NCBI GenBank assembly: GCA_017302435.1
Contig: JAFLDL010000013.1
Span: 1 to 64,000 of the forward strand
Direction of reading: 5' to 3'
Length of the DNA stretch: 64,000 nt
Origin: Candidatus Accumulibacter necessarius
Lineage (GTDB): Bacteria > Pseudomonadota > Gammaproteobacteria > Burkholderiales > Rhodocyclaceae
The position numbers and the translations under genes are program-made. Numbering within the stretch: position 1 is the stretch's first letter; every line of letters begins with the position of its first letter. The notes under the pieces are model-generated. The model worked only from the letters and a program-made list of their open reading frames with translations, searched no databases and had not been told where the DNA came from. Of this stretch, positions 45,013-55,359 are shown piece after piece.

Positions 45013-45702
45013 ATGGCAGCCGTTCAATCAAACAGTTCTCTCAGCGACAGCTTTGCCGCGCTCAATGCCCAGGCAAGAAGCAAGGCAATCGGTTCGGCCG
45101 CGACGGGTGAAGAGGTGCAGAATCGCTTTCTCAAGCTGCTGGTAACCCAGTTGCAGAACCAGGATCCGCTCAACCCGCTCGACAATGCTGCGGTCACGAC
45201 CCAGCTATCGCAGATCAATACCGTGACCGGTATCGAGAGACTCAACGCGACGCTGGAAACCTTGCTGAATACTTTCAACGACGGCCAGGCAATGCAGGCG
45301 GCGGCCTTGATTGGCAAGAGCGTTCTGGTTGCCGGCTCACGGCTGTCCCTGGCCAATGGCCAGGCCGGTGCTGGCGTCAACCTGGCCGGGCCGGCAGACA
45401 GTGTGACGCTGAAGATTCTCGATGCCGCCGGCACAGTGGTGCAAAGTCAGAATCTCGGTGCGCGCGAAGCAGGTAGCTTCAGCTTCGTCTGGGATGGCCG
45501 GAGCGATGCCGGGGTGGACATGCCGCCCGGCAGCTATGGCTTTACGGTCAACGCCGTACGTGGCGGTGAAAAGGTGACCGCAGAAGCGCTGCAGATTGGC
45601 GTGGTTTCTGCTTTAGTGAGAGGCAAGAGCGGTTTCGAGCTTGACCTCGGCGGCTTGGGCAAGGTGGATTTTGACCAGGTTCAGCAGATTCTTCAGGACT
45701 AG
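45013..45702 (+). CDS. flgD: Hook scaffold protein FlgD
   Basis: 229 aa. N-terminal FLKLLVTQLQNQDPLNPLDN, the export and capping signature, then a FlgD Ig-like/tudor domain (SFVWDGRSDAGVDMPPGSYGF). FlgD caps the growing hook so that FlgE can polymerise, and is later discarded. Confidence 0.96.
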   Translation: MAAVQSNSSLSDSFAALNAQARSKAIGSAATGEEVQNRFLKLLVTQLQNQDPLNPLDNAAVTTQLSQINTVTGIERLNATLETLLNTFNDGQAMQAAALIGKSVLVAGSRLSLANGQAGAGVNLAGPADSVTLKILDAAGTVVQSQNLGAREAGSFSFVWDGRSDAGVDMPPGSYGFTVNAVRGGEKVTAEALQIGVVSALVRGKSGFELDLGGLGKVDFDQVQQILQD

Positions 45703-45711
45703 GGGGCAAGG

Positions 45712-46968
45712 ATGAGTTTCCAACAGGGTTTGAGTGGTCTGGCTGCCGCGGCAACGGCGCTGGATGTGATCGGCAACAACGTCGCTAACGCCAGCACGGT
45801 TGGTTTCAAGAGCGCCAACGCCAATTTTTCCGACGTCTTCGCGGCTTCGCTGGGCGTCGGTGGCGCATCCCAGGTCGGTATTGGGGTGGCCGTTTCAGCG
45901 ATCCAGCAACAGTTTTCCCAGGGAAATCTGACGACGACCAACAACGGCATGGATCTGGCGATCAATGGCGGCGGCTTCTTTCGCATGAGTGACGATGGAG
46001 CCATAAGCTACACCCGAAACGGGCAGTTTCACCTCGACAAGGAGGGCTACGTCGTCAACGACCAGCAGCTTCGCCTGACCGGCTACCCGGCGGGTGTTAA
46101 TGGCCTGATCTCTGCGTCCAGTCCGGTCGAACTGCAGTTGTCAGCCAGCCAGATTCCACCGCGGGCAACCAGTGATCCGTTGTCGGGAGACCTTGGCGCA
46201 GTGCTCAATCTGGACTCGCGCGACACGGTGCCCCTGGTGGCGTTTGATCCCGTCGTACCGGGATCGTACAATTTTGCAACAGCCCTTACGGTGTTCGACA
46301 CCCTCGGCGTCTCGCACAATCTAAACACTTATTACGTTCTCCAACCTCCGGCAGTGCCACCCGTTGGGGGCAAGTGGGACGTCTACGCGACACTGGATGG
46401 CGCCAACCCGCTCGCAGGGGCCGTCCCCTTCACAACCCTGGCATTTACCAACACCGGTACGCTGATTCCGCTGGTAGCACCTCAACTTCCTCAGTGGAAC
46501 CTGAGTAACGGTGCGGTCACACCTTGGTCACCAGGGAAGATGGATTTCACCGGCACCACCCAGTTTGGAAGTGCATCGACCCCCGATCGCCTGACACAGG
46601 GTGGATATGCCTCGGGTAACCTGGCAGGAGTTGGTGTTGGCAGCGACGGCATTCTGCAGGGGCGCTACAGCAATGGTCAGACGCGCAACATGGGGCAACT
46701 GGTGCTGGCCACTTTTGCCGACCCGAACGGCCTGCTGAATCTGGGCAACAACCAGTGGAGCGCGAACTCGGTATCCGGTCCGGAACTGATCGGCGCTCCG
46801 GCGTCAGGAAGTCGTGGTGTAATCCAGTCGGCTGCGGTTGAGGACTCGAATGTCGATCTCACCCAGGAACTGGTGGCCATGATCACGGCGCAGCGCAATT
46901 ACCAGGCCAACGCGCAAACGATCAAGACCCAGGATCAGATCATGCAGACCCTGATCAATCTGCGCTAG
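45712..46968 (+). CDS. flgE: Flagellar hook protein FlgE
   Basis: 418 aa, close to Salmonella FlgE (403). N-terminal VIGNNVANASTVGFKSA, central domains with family signature GYPAGVNG, and C-terminal EDSNVDLTQELVAMITAQRNYQANAQTIKTQD. Builds the hook whose length FliK controls. Confidence 0.97.
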   Translation: MSFQQGLSGLAAAATALDVIGNNVANASTVGFKSANANFSDVFAASLGVGGASQVGIGVAVSAIQQQFSQGNLTTTNNGMDLAINGGGFFRMSDDGAISYTRNGQFHLDKEGYVVNDQQLRLTGYPAGVNGLISASSPVELQLSASQIPPRATSDPLSGDLGAVLNLDSRDTVPLVAFDPVVPGSYNFATALTVFDTLGVSHNLNTYYVLQPPAVPPVGGKWDVYATLDGANPLAGAVPFTTLAFTNTGTLIPLVAPQLPQWNLSNGAVTPWSPGKMDFTGTTQFGSASTPDRLTQGGYASGNLAGVGVGSDGILQGRYSNGQTRNMGQLVLATFADPNGLLNLGNNQWSANSVSGPELIGAPASGSRGVIQSAAVEDSNVDLTQELVAMITAQRNYQANAQTIKTQDQIMQTLINLR

Positions 46969-47003
46969 GTGGCCCGGCCAGGCAGAACGGGAGCGGAGGT
47001 TGG

Positions 47004-47753
47004 ATGGATCGTCTGATCTATACCGCAATGAGCGGCGCCAAGCAGGCTTTCCTGCAGCAGGCCGGCGTTGCGCAGAATCTGGCCAATGCCACCACCACCG
47101 GCTATCGCGCGATGGAGCACAGATTCCGCGCCGTGCCGGTGCTTGGCCCGGGACAGCCGACGAGAGCGTTTACGGCCAATGCGTCGGTAGCCAATGCCTT
47201 CGAACAGGGACCGGTGATGACCACCGGTCGCCCTCTTGACGTCGCTGTCCGGGGCGCCGGCTGGATCGCCGTGCAAGGAAGCGATGGCGGCGAGGCCTAT
47301 ACTCGTGCTGGCAACCTCAAGACCGATGCCAACGGTGTGCTGCAGACCAGCGCCGGCTTCAACGTCCTTGGCGAGGGTGGACCGATCGCGCTGCCGCCTG
47401 ACAACAATATCGCGATTGCCCCGGACGGTACGGTTTCGAGCATTCCGCGCTTCGGCGCGGGAGCGATCAACAATACCAACATAGTTGGTCGAATCAAGCT
47501 GGTCAATCCGCCGGAAAACGCGCTGGTGCGTGGTGATGACGGGCTGTTCCGAACCGGCAACGGCGTGCCGGCCGCAGCCGACGAAAACGTGAAACTCGCG
47601 CCAGAGGCTCTGGAGGGAAGCAACGTGAACTCGGTGGACTCCATGGTCAGGATGATCAGCCTGGCACGCCAATACGAGATGCAGATCAAGATGCTGCAGA
47701 CTGCCGATGCCAATGCGCGAGCGGCCACCCAGCTGCTCACGATGAACCGCTGA
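47004..47753 (+). CDS. flgF: Distal/proximal rod protein FlgF
   Basis: 249 aa. N-terminal [18 protein letters not shown], family repeat [20 protein letters not shown], and C-terminal [33 protein letters not shown]-type site upstream. Part of the proximal rod. Confidence 0.95.
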   Translation: MDRLIYTAMSGAKQAFLQQAGVAQNLANATTTGYRAMEHRFRAVPVLGPGQPTRAFTANASVANAFEQGPVMTTGRPLDVAVRGAGWIAVQGSDGGEAYTRAGNLKTDANGVLQTSAGFNVLGEGGPIALPPDNNIAIAPDGTVSSIPRFGAGAINNTNIVGRIKLVNPPENALVRGDDGLFRTGNGVPAAADENVKLAPEALEGSNVNSVDSMVRMISLARQYEMQIKMLQTADANARAATQLLTMNR

Positions 47754-47763
47754 TAGGACACTC

Positions 47764-48546
47764 ATGATTCGCTCGTTATGGACAGCCAGTACTGGCCTCA
47801 ACGCCCAACAGGTGCAGATAGACATCATTGCCAACAATCTGGCGAACGTCAGTACCAACGGCTTCAAGCAGGCGCGTGGCATCTTCGCCGATCTGCTCTA
47901 TCAGACCTTGCGCCAGCCTGGCGCCCAGTCGTCGCAGACCACCCAGATTCCTGATGGCTTGCAGATCGGACTCGGGACGACACCGGTGTCCACCGGTCGC
48001 ATCTTCACCCAGGGATCGCTGCAGCAGACCGGCAACAGCCTCGACATGGCGATCGACGGTGCAGGCTTTTTCGAAGTGCTGCTGCCGGACGGGACCAGCG
48101 CCTATACCCGTGACGGATCGTTCCAGAAGGACAACCAGGGGCAGATCGTCACGGCCAATGGCTATCCCTTACAGCCAGCGATCACGATTCCACAGAACGC
48201 TTTGACGATCACCGTCGGCACCGATGGCGTGGTCAGCATTACCCAGCCCAATTCAGCCGCAACGGTGCAGATCGGGACCATACAGGTGGCCACCTTCATC
48301 AACAACGGTGGCTTGCAGAGTGTCGGCGAGAATCTCTACTTGGAGACCGCATCAAGCGGCACGCCGACGCCCAACACACCTGGAACCAATGGCTCAGGAC
48401 TCGTTGTGCAGAACTATGTCGAGGCCTCAAACGTCAATGTGGCGCAGGAACTGGTGATGATGATTCAGACGCAGCGTGCTTACGAACTCAACTCGAAGGT
48501 GGTGTCGACCTCTGATCAGATGCTGGCGCGTCTGACGCAGCTGTAG
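47764..48546 (+). CDS. flgG: Distal rod protein FlgG
   Basis: 260 aa, identical in length to Salmonella FlgG (260). N-terminal [36 protein letters not shown], and C-terminal [23 protein letters not shown]. Forms the distal rod that reaches the outer membrane. Confidence 0.97.
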   Translation: MIRSLWTASTGLNAQQVQIDIIANNLANVSTNGFKQARGIFADLLYQTLRQPGAQSSQTTQIPDGLQIGLGTTPVSTGRIFTQGSLQQTGNSLDMAIDGAGFFEVLLPDGTSAYTRDGSFQKDNQGQIVTANGYPLQPAITIPQNALTITVGTDGVVSITQPNSAATVQIGTIQVATFINNGGLQSVGENLYLETASSGTPTPNTPGTNGSGLVVQNYVEASNVNVAQELVMMIQTQRAYELNSKVVSTSDQMLARLTQL

Positions 48547-48553
48547 GGAGCTG

Positions 48554-49243
48554 ATGATGAGTAAGGGGCGGATCGTCAACCAATCGCTGCTGCTGGTTCC
48601 TGCGCTGCTGCTGGCGGCCGGTTGCACGACGGTCCCGCCAACCAACGTCCATCAGCCGATGAGCGCGCGACCACAGTACCGGCCAGAGACCCTGGCTGCC
48701 AGCCTCGCGGCGACTGGCAGCATTTATCAGGCCGGTGCATCGCGAACGCTGTTTGAAGACCGGCGCGCCCGTTATGTCGGCGATACGATCACCGTGACGA
48801 TTACCGAGAACACGTCGGCGGCGACCAAGTCGAACACCAACGTCTCCAAGACCGGCAGCATCAACGCCTCAATCGGGCCGAACCTCAATCTCCCCGGCAA
48901 GACACTCACCGAGCTGAAGGCAAGCAGCAGCAACGTTGGCAGTGGCAAGGGCGACGCTGCCGCGAACAATGTGTTCACCGGTACCATTACGGTGACGGTC
49001 ATCGAGGTGCTGCCGAACGGCAATCTGCTGGTTTCCGGCGAGAAGCAGGTGGCGATTGGCCATGGACAGGAGTACATCCGACTTTCCGGTATCGTCAATC
49101 CCTATTTCGTCAATGCGAGCAACACCATCGCGTCGTCGCAGGTTGCGGACGCGCGTATCGAATACAAGGAAAGCGGTGCCATCAGCGAAGCCCAGGTCAT
49201 CGGCTGGCTGGCGCGCTTCTTCCTGACCTTCCTGCCATTCTAG
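48554..49243 (+). CDS. flgH: L-ring lipoprotein FlgH
   Basis: 229 aa. Lipobox LAAGC at C24 predicts an outer-membrane lipoprotein. Conserved body [24 protein letters not shown] and [37 protein letters not shown] gives the start (ATG 48554; 48557 is also possible). Forms the L-ring with FlgI below. Confidence 0.97.
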   Translation: MMSKGRIVNQSLLLVPALLLAAGCTTVPPTNVHQPMSARPQYRPETLAASLAATGSIYQAGASRTLFEDRRARYVGDTITVTITENTSAATKSNTNVSKTGSINASIGPNLNLPGKTLTELKASSSNVGSGKGDAAANNVFTGTITVTVIEVLPNGNLLVSGEKQVAIGHGQEYIRLSGIVNPYFVNASNTIASSQVADARIEYKESGAISEAQVIGWLARFFLTFLPF

Positions 49244-49254
49244 GAGAACGGGAA

Positions 49255-50391
49255 ATGGCCCGGTTCATGCACAGTCAAGCCAGCATCTGGCTGCGTCGAG
49301 CAGCAATCGTTGCCGGCTTTGCCCTGGCGCTGTTCGGCACCTCGGCCTCGGCGGAGCGGATCAAGGACCTTGCGTCTGTGCAGGGGGTGCGTAATAACCA
49401 GCTCGTTGGTTATGGCCTGGTGGTCGGTCTCGACGGTAGCGGTGACCAGACGACGCAGACGCCCTTTACTCAGCAAAGCATCATCAACATGCTGGCACAG
49501 CTCGGCACCACCCTTCCGACCACCCAAACGCTCCAGCTGAAGAACGTCGCCGCGGTGATGGTGACTGCCAATCTGCCTCCCTTCGCCAGGATCGGGCAGC
49601 AGATCGACGTGACTGTTTCTTCGATGGGCAACGCCAAGAGTCTGCGTGGTGGGACGCTCGTAATGACGCCCCTGAAGGGCGCCGATGGTCAAATCTACGC
49701 GCAGGCGCAAGGGAATCTCCTGGTCGGCGGCGCCGGAGCCGCGGCCGGTGGGAGCAAGGTGGTGGTGAACCATCTTTCGGCGGGGCGTGTGGCCGGCGGC
49801 GCCACGGTCGAGCGTGAGGTTCCGACAGCTCTTGGACAGGGGCCGTTCATCCATTACGAGATGGGAACGACCGACTTTGGTACGACCCAGCGGGTGGTCG
49901 AGGTGATCAATCGTGAGGTCGGTCCGGGCACCGCACAGGCCGTGGACGGTAGGCTCATCCGCGTGGCTGCACCCGAGGACGCCGATCTTCGGGTAGCTTT
50001 CCTGGGACGGATTGAGGATCTCGAAGTGCGTCCGGCAAAAACCATTGCCAAAGTGATCGTCAATCCGCGGACTGGCTCGGTCGTCATGAATCAGACGGTG
50101 ACCATCGAATCCTGTGCGGTTGCCCATGGCAGTCTTTCGGTGGTGATCAATACCGAGCAAAAGGTGAGTCAACCCAATTCGCTGGCGCCCGGGCAGACAG
50201 TGACGACCACGCAGAGCGAGATCGATATCAAACAGGGGGGTGGCTCGCTGATCCAGTTGAAAGCGGGAGTCAAGCTCTCTGACGTGGTGAAGGCAATCAA
50301 CGCGCTGGGCGCCGGACCGCAGGACTTGCTGTCCATCCTGCAGTCGATGAAAGCAGCGGGCGCACTGCGCGCCGAACTGGAGATCATCTGA
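49255..50391 (+). CDS. flgI: P-ring protein FlgI
   Basis: 378 aa. Signal peptide ([21 protein letters not shown]). The N-terminus after the cut, [20 protein letters not shown], is near-universal in FlgI. Polymerises around the rod at peptidoglycan, helped by FlgA. Confidence 0.97.
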   Translation: MARFMHSQASIWLRRAAIVAGFALALFGTSASAERIKDLASVQGVRNNQLVGYGLVVGLDGSGDQTTQTPFTQQSIINMLAQLGTTLPTTQTLQLKNVAAVMVTANLPPFARIGQQIDVTVSSMGNAKSLRGGTLVMTPLKGADGQIYAQAQGNLLVGGAGAAAGGSKVVVNHLSAGRVAGGATVEREVPTALGQGPFIHYEMGTTDFGTTQRVVEVINREVGPGTAQAVDGRLIRVAAPEDADLRVAFLGRIEDLEVRPAKTIAKVIVNPRTGSVVMNQTVTIESCAVAHGSLSVVINTEQKVSQPNSLAPGQTVTTTQSEIDIKQGGGSLIQLKAGVKLSDVVKAINALGAGPQDLLSILQSMKAAGALRAELEII

Positions 50392-50426
50392 GCCAATGTT
50401 GCCTGGAAAATGCCAAGGGATTTATC

Positions 50427-51362
50427 ATGAAAGCCAGTGATCTCGGCACTTCTCGTCTGGTCCTCGACCCGGCTGTTGCTGGTGATCTCCGCACCCGGCT
50501 CAGGCAGGATCCGCAGGCCGGGGTGAAACAGGCGGCACAACAGTTCGAGGGCATGCTGCTGCATTTGATGTTGAAAAGCATGCGTGATGCGACGGCCGCC
50601 GGAGGCCTGCTGGACAGCGAGCAAAGCCGGTTTTTCACAGCGATCGGCGATCAACAAATGGCGCAGGACCTCGCTTCGCAGGCACCAATGGGTTTCGCGG
50701 CAATGATTGAGAAGCAGTTGGCTCGACAGGCCACCGGTGCCTCGGCCGCCGCCGCGCCGTCTCCGTTCGATGCCGCACAAAAGTCGCTGCCCTCACGGTA
50801 CGCGACGAGGCTCCCCGCCAATGGTGCTGCGGCCGGTGCGCAGCGGACGATTGGCGTGACCGCTCCTCGAGAAGCCACGACCGGCGCCCCATCGCGTCCA
50901 CGCGAATTTGTCGATCGGGTTTGGCCACACGCCGTTGAAGTGGCGGCGTTGACAGGTATCCCGGCGCGTTTTTTGGTTGCCCAGTCGGCGCTCGAGAGTG
51001 GTTGGGGAAAACGCGAGATCAGGACTGCGGATGGCGTGCCCAGCTTCAACCTGTTTGGCATCAAGGCCGGGGGTCGCTGGGCGGGGCCGACCGTCGAGGT
51101 ACCCACCACCGAGTTCGTCAATGGTGTAGCGCAGACCACGCGCGCAAAATTCCGCGCCTATGGCTCCTATGCCGAAGCCTTTCGCGACTATGCGCGGCTG
51201 TTGAGCAGCCATTCCCGCTATGCCGCAGTGATCGGTCAGCAGGACGGTGTGCAGTTTGCGCGTTCCCTGCAGCAGGCGGGCTACGCGACCGACCCGATGT
51301 ACGCCGACAAACTGGCACGGATCATCGGCGGAACGACGCTGCGCCAGGCCTTGAGCGCCTAG
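50427..51362 (+). CDS. flgJ: Rod-cap muramidase FlgJ
   Basis: 311 aa, bifunctional form. N-terminal rod-capping domain (QFEGMLLHLMLKSMRDA, FTAIGDQQMAQDL) and C-terminal glucosaminidase domain with the catalytic Glu in AQSALESGWGKREI and FNLFGIKAG. Digests peptidoglycan so the rod can pass. Last gene of the sigma-54 operon by order. Confidence 0.96.
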   Translation: MKASDLGTSRLVLDPAVAGDLRTRLRQDPQAGVKQAAQQFEGMLLHLMLKSMRDATAAGGLLDSEQSRFFTAIGDQQMAQDLASQAPMGFAAMIEKQLARQATGASAAAAPSPFDAAQKSLPSRYATRLPANGAAAGAQRTIGVTAPREATTGAPSRPREFVDRVWPHAVEVAALTGIPARFLVAQSALESGWGKREIRTADGVPSFNLFGIKAGGRWAGPTVEVPTTEFVNGVAQTTRAKFRAYGSYAEAFRDYARLLSSHSRYAAVIGQQDGVQFARSLQQAGYATDPMYADKLARIIGGTTLRQALSA

Positions 51363-51390
51363 TTGCTGGACTGATTTCTCGAATCCGGGC

Positions 51391-51417
51391 TAAACCTATC
51401 GCTGAAGATGCCGTTTA
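51391..51417 (+). promoter_or_regulatory. Sigma-28 (FliA) promoter of flgK-flgL
   Basis: TAAA (51391-51394), 15-bp spacer, GCCGTTTA (51410-51417), two mismatches from GCCGATAA. Start expected near 51425, about 28 nt before the flgK ATG. Confidence 0.75.
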
Positions 51418-51452
51418 TACTTCAATAGCACAAGCAACGAGGAACTGACGCC

Positions 51453-53483
51453 ATGGGCACAGGGATCATCGGTACAGGTGTCAGTGGTTTGTACGCCGCT
51501 CAACTTGGCCTGCAGACCACCGAGCACAACATCGCCAACGCCAATACCCCCGGGTTTACCCGCCAGCGGACGATTCAGGAGAGCAATCCCGGTTTGCTGA
51601 CCGGCGCTGGCTTTCTTGGGCAGGGCACGCACGTGGCGACGATCGAACGTGTCTATAGCCGCTTCCTGACCGAACAGGTGGTTGGTTCGCAGAGCAGTGC
51701 GAGCGAACTTGACAGTTATTACGCTCAAATCCGACAGATCGACAATCTGCTGGCCGATCCGAATGCCGGTCTGTCACCAGCGCTGCAGGACTTCTTCGAC
51801 AGCGTCGCGCAGCTTGCTGCCAAGCCCTCGGACTTGCCGAGTCGCCAGGCGATGATTTCGACGGCGGAGGCACTGAGTGCTCGTTATCAGTCGCTGGGCA
51901 GCCAGCTTGCGCAGATGAATGACGGCATCAATGGCGAAATCAAGGCGAGTGTTGCCGACATCAATTCCTACGGTGAGCAGATTGCTTCGCTGAACCAGCA
52001 AATCGGCCTCGCACAGGTGGCTTCTGGCCAGCCCGCCAACGACCTGCTGGACAGCCGGGATCAACTGATCCTCGAACTCAACAGGCTGATCAGGGCGAAA
52101 ACAACGAGCAACAGCGATGGCAGCGTCAACGTCTATATCGGTAGTGGTCAGCAACTGGTGGTTGGTTCCCAGGCGGTCGCTCTTGCGACAATGTCCTCGG
52201 CGGCTGATCCGTCGCGTGTGGTGGTCGCCCTGAAGAGCGCGGCGGGCAACCAGGAGATGCCGGAGAAGCTGCTCAAGGGGGGCGCTTTGGGCGGGCTTCT
52301 GGCGTTTCGCAGTGAGTCTCTGGATCGGGCAAGCCGTGACCTGGGACGCAACGCGGCGTCGCTGGCCTTGACCTTCAATGCCCAGAGCGCTCTCGGCCAG
52401 GATCTCTCAGGCCGCTCACTGCTGTCGCCGGCGGGCTTTGAGTCGGCGCTGTTCGATGTTTCCGCGCCGGCGGTAATCGCCAACGCCAATAACCCGGCGG
52501 GCAGTCCCTCGGTAAGCGCGACCTTCGTCACACCACCGTTCAGCGGCAACTTCTATACCGACCTCGGCAATAGCGATTACCGGCTCACTTCCGACGGGGT
52601 CAATGCCACCCTGACGCGTCTGTCGGACAACAAACAGTGGTCGGGGGCAACTCTTGCGCTGGTCAACAATGCACTGTCAGCCGATCCGCAGGGGTTTAGT
52701 CTCGCTCCAGCCGGGGTGCTGCCGCCCGCGGGTGCGAGCTATCTGATCCAGCCCACTCGCGACGCTGCTCGCAACCTCTCGGTTAATCGGATGCTGGCCG
52801 CCGATCCGGGGCTGATCCCGGCTGCCGGGCCAATTCGCAGTGCAGCTGGAGCGAACAATACCGGCGTAGCGACGATTTCGGCTGCCAACGTCGGACCCGG
52901 TTATCCAGCGGCTGTCGCCACACTGGCACCGCTGCCGTTCAGCCTGGAATACCAGGGTGGCAGCCTGCAGGGTTTTCCTGCAGGCGCACAGGTGGCGGTC
53001 GATGGCGTGATTGTTCCAGCCCCCGGTGGCATCGTGCCGTACACAAGTGGTGCAACCATTACGATTGTTGGATCGGCCCCACCCTCTGGTGTCAGCTTCT
53101 CGATCGCAGGCCTGCCGAACAATGGCGACAGGTTTTCCATTGACCTTAATCCCGCGGCTGTCGCCGACGGGCGTAACGCGCTGGCTTTCGGCCAACTCCA
53201 GATACAGGACACGATGTCTGGAAAGACGGCCTCGTTCCAGGAAGCATACGCGCAGCTGGTCAGCGAAACCGGTAGCAAGACGCGCCAGATACAGGTCACC
53301 GGTGACGCCCAGCAGACCATATTGGCGCAGGCCCAGGCGAGTCGTGAATCGCTCTCGGGAGTCAATCTCGACGAGGAAGCGGCCAATTTGATCCGCTATC
53401 AACAGGCCTATCAGGCTGCCGCGAAAGCGATGCAGATTGGCGCCAGCCTTTTTGACACCATTCTGCAGATAGCCGCTGGCTAG
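51453..53483 (+). CDS. flgK: Hook-filament junction protein FlgK (HAP1)
   Basis: 676 aa, longer than Salmonella FlgK (553). Conserved ends: STGVSGLYAAQLGLQTTEHNIANANTPGF-type N-terminus (starting GTGIIGTGVSGL) and C-terminal NLDEEAANLIRYQQAYQAAAKAM. The extra ~120 residues lie in a Gly/Ala/Pro-rich, surface-exposed middle section (about 350-580). Behind its own sigma-28 promoter. Confidence 0.95.
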   Translation: MGTGIIGTGVSGLYAAQLGLQTTEHNIANANTPGFTRQRTIQESNPGLLTGAGFLGQGTHVATIERVYSRFLTEQVVGSQSSASELDSYYAQIRQIDNLLADPNAGLSPALQDFFDSVAQLAAKPSDLPSRQAMISTAEALSARYQSLGSQLAQMNDGINGEIKASVADINSYGEQIASLNQQIGLAQVASGQPANDLLDSRDQLILELNRLIRAKTTSNSDGSVNVYIGSGQQLVVGSQAVALATMSSAADPSRVVVALKSAAGNQEMPEKLLKGGALGGLLAFRSESLDRASRDLGRNAASLALTFNAQSALGQDLSGRSLLSPAGFESALFDVSAPAVIANANNPAGSPSVSATFVTPPFSGNFYTDLGNSDYRLTSDGVNATLTRLSDNKQWSGATLALVNNALSADPQGFSLAPAGVLPPAGASYLIQPTRDAARNLSVNRMLAADPGLIPAAGPIRSAAGANNTGVATISAANVGPGYPAAVATLAPLPFSLEYQGGSLQGFPAGAQVAVDGVIVPAPGGIVPYTSGATITIVGSAPPSGVSFSIAGLPNNGDRFSIDLNPAAVADGRNALAFGQLQIQDTMSGKTASFQEAYAQLVSETGSKTRQIQVTGDAQQTILAQAQASRESLSGVNLDEEAANLIRYQQAYQAAAKAMQIGASLFDTILQIAAG

Positions 53484-53493
53484 GGAGGCTCGC

Positions 53494-54798
53494 ATGCGTA
53501 TCAGCACCAGTCAGATTTACGGAACCGGCGTGCTCGGAATCGAACGCAACCAGAATGAGCTCCTGAAGCTGCAGAACCAGATGTCCAGCGGGCGCCGGAT
53601 GCTGACTCCGGCGGACGACCCCATTGCTGCGGCCCAAGCTCTGACGGTTGCACAGAGCCAGAAGGTGGCGGTGCAGTACGCCAGGAATCAGGGTGACGCG
53701 AGTGATCGTCTCGGCCTGGTCGACAGCCAGCTCAGCGCTCTGACCGATGTGCTTCAGAGCGTTCGTGAGCGGGCCGTTCAGGCCGGCAACACAGTGCTCG
53801 CCGACAGCGATCGCGAGGCGATCGCTTCGGAACTTGAGGTACGTCTTGAGGAGATGCTGGGCATCGCCAATGGCCGCAGCGCCGAAGGAGATTACCTGTT
53901 TTCCGGTTACCAGGGGAACACACAACCCTTTGTACGCAGCCCTGCAGCAGCCCCGCCCGGCACCTTGTCAGTCAGCTATTCGGGTGATGATGGCGAGCGA
54001 TTGCTGCAGGTCGGCGCCTCGCGGCAGATGGCAGTCAACGTTACGGGCAGCGACTTGTTCATGAACGTTCGGGCGGGTAATGGCATTTTTTCGACCGCAG
54101 CCAGCGGTAACGCCGGCTCTCCCAATCAGGGATCCGGGATAGTCGAGGCTGGGTCGGTCATTGATCATCAGAAGTGGCAAAGCGCCTTGAACAGCTTCCC
54201 CTGGAACGGGCCGAGCAATCGCGAGCTGCAGGTCCGGTTTTCGGCTCCGGGGTTCTACCGGTTATTCGACATGTCGACGCCCGGTGGGCCAACCGACGTC
54301 AGCGGCGCGGACATCCCGTTTGCTTCAGGCCAGGTCATCCCTCTGGTCACCACCTTGCCAGCCGCTGACTTCGGTGCCCAAGTCGTGATCAATGGGGCGC
54401 CTGCCGCCGGCGACACCTTCACTATCACGCTGAGCACCAACAAAAGCGTTTTTCAGACCATGCAGGACCTGATCGACCTGCTGCACGCGCCAATCGGTTC
54501 GCCTGCGGCTAGGACGGCGTTTTCCGGTCAGCTGGGAGGGCATTTGACCAATCTTGATCAGGCAATGGCCAACGTGAGCCGCGTACATGCCAGCGTCGGC
54601 GCACGCATGCAGGAACTTGATGCCCTGAGCAGCAACGCTGCCGCTGTCGATATTCAATATCAGCAGACCTTGTCGGAACTGCAGGATCTGGACTACGTCA
54701 AGGCGATCTCGGATTTCACGCGCCAGCAGGTGAGTCTTGAAGCGGCTCAAAAGTCTTTTGTCCAGATCAGCGGCCTGAGCCTTTTCAACTATATCTGA
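53494..54798 (+). CDS. flgL: Hook-filament junction protein FlgL (HAP3)
   Basis: 434 aa versus 317 in Salmonella. N-terminus RISTSQIYGTGVLGI and MSSGRRMLTPADDPIAAAQAL, C-terminus YQQTLSELQDLDYVKAI, both flagellin-family. The insertion sits in the exposed middle. Starts ten bases after flgK; follows the same promoter. Confidence 0.95.
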   Translation: MRISTSQIYGTGVLGIERNQNELLKLQNQMSSGRRMLTPADDPIAAAQALTVAQSQKVAVQYARNQGDASDRLGLVDSQLSALTDVLQSVRERAVQAGNTVLADSDREAIASELEVRLEEMLGIANGRSAEGDYLFSGYQGNTQPFVRSPAAAPPGTLSVSYSGDDGERLLQVGASRQMAVNVTGSDLFMNVRAGNGIFSTAASGNAGSPNQGSGIVEAGSVIDHQKWQSALNSFPWNGPSNRELQVRFSAPGFYRLFDMSTPGGPTDVSGADIPFASGQVIPLVTTLPAADFGAQVVINGAPAAGDTFTITLSTNKSVFQTMQDLIDLLHAPIGSPAARTAFSGQLGGHLTNLDQAMANVSRVHASVGARMQELDALSSNAAAVDIQYQQTLSELQDLDYVKAISDFTRQQVSLEAAQKSFVQISGLSLFNYI

Positions 54799-54816
54799 TC
54801 GCAGACAAGGGCTCGC

Positions 54817-55359
54817 ATGCGGACCGTAGCCTGTCTTGTGCCAGCACTGCTGCTGGTCGCCTGTGGTACCGTCGATTGGCACGCACCGCCGAGTGCGGAG
54901 CAGAGCGTGCCCGATCATGCGTTTACCCAGTCGCCGAACCCAACCCTGAGCCTGCCACCCGTCAAGGCTGCCGCCCTGGTCGGGACGGTAGGCTATGCGC
55001 TCAGTGAATACGGGGGACCCGCAGCCTACCTCCAGTTCGGCGTCGGGGCGGCGATTGTCGCCTATGTCATCTACGATCCTCTTGCACCCAACTGGACAGT
55101 GGAGGAGAGAATTCTTGACCGTGTCACGTACCGCCTGTCCATGCGGGCCAAGAGCTTTCGTACCGGGGGTGATGGCGAGTCAAGATTGATTCTTCGGCGG
55201 CGGGCGCAGCAATTGCAGCGCGAACGTGGCTTTCTCGACTACCGGATTCTCGATTATTCCGAGGGCGTCGAGTCAAGCACGCCCTTCACGCATCGCTATG
55301 CAGAAGGCGTGATTCAGATGGTTCAAGCTGAACCTGGCAGGCAACCTAGCGAGCGCTAG
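54817..55359 (+). CDS. Unknown lipoprotein downstream of flgL
   Basis: 180 aa. Lipobox LLVAC (C16) predicts an outer-membrane or inner-membrane lipoprotein. A Gly/Ala-rich hydrophobic stretch (AAALVGTVGYALSEYGG, FGVGAAIVAYVIYDP) follows, then a charged part (VEERILDRVTYRLSMRAKSF, RRRAQQLQRERGF). I do not recognise the family. It begins 18 bp after flgL and overlaps the tail of fliR by 14 bp, so it is probably part of the flgKL transcript and perhaps flagellum-linked. Confidence 0.7.
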   Translation: MRTVACLVPALLLVACGTVDWHAPPSAEQSVPDHAFTQSPNPTLSLPPVKAAALVGTVGYALSEYGGPAAYLQFGVGAAIVAYVIYDPLAPNWTVEERILDRVTYRLSMRAKSFRTGGDGESRLILRRRAQQLQRERGFLDYRILDYSEGVESSTPFTHRYAEGVIQMVQAEPGRQPSER

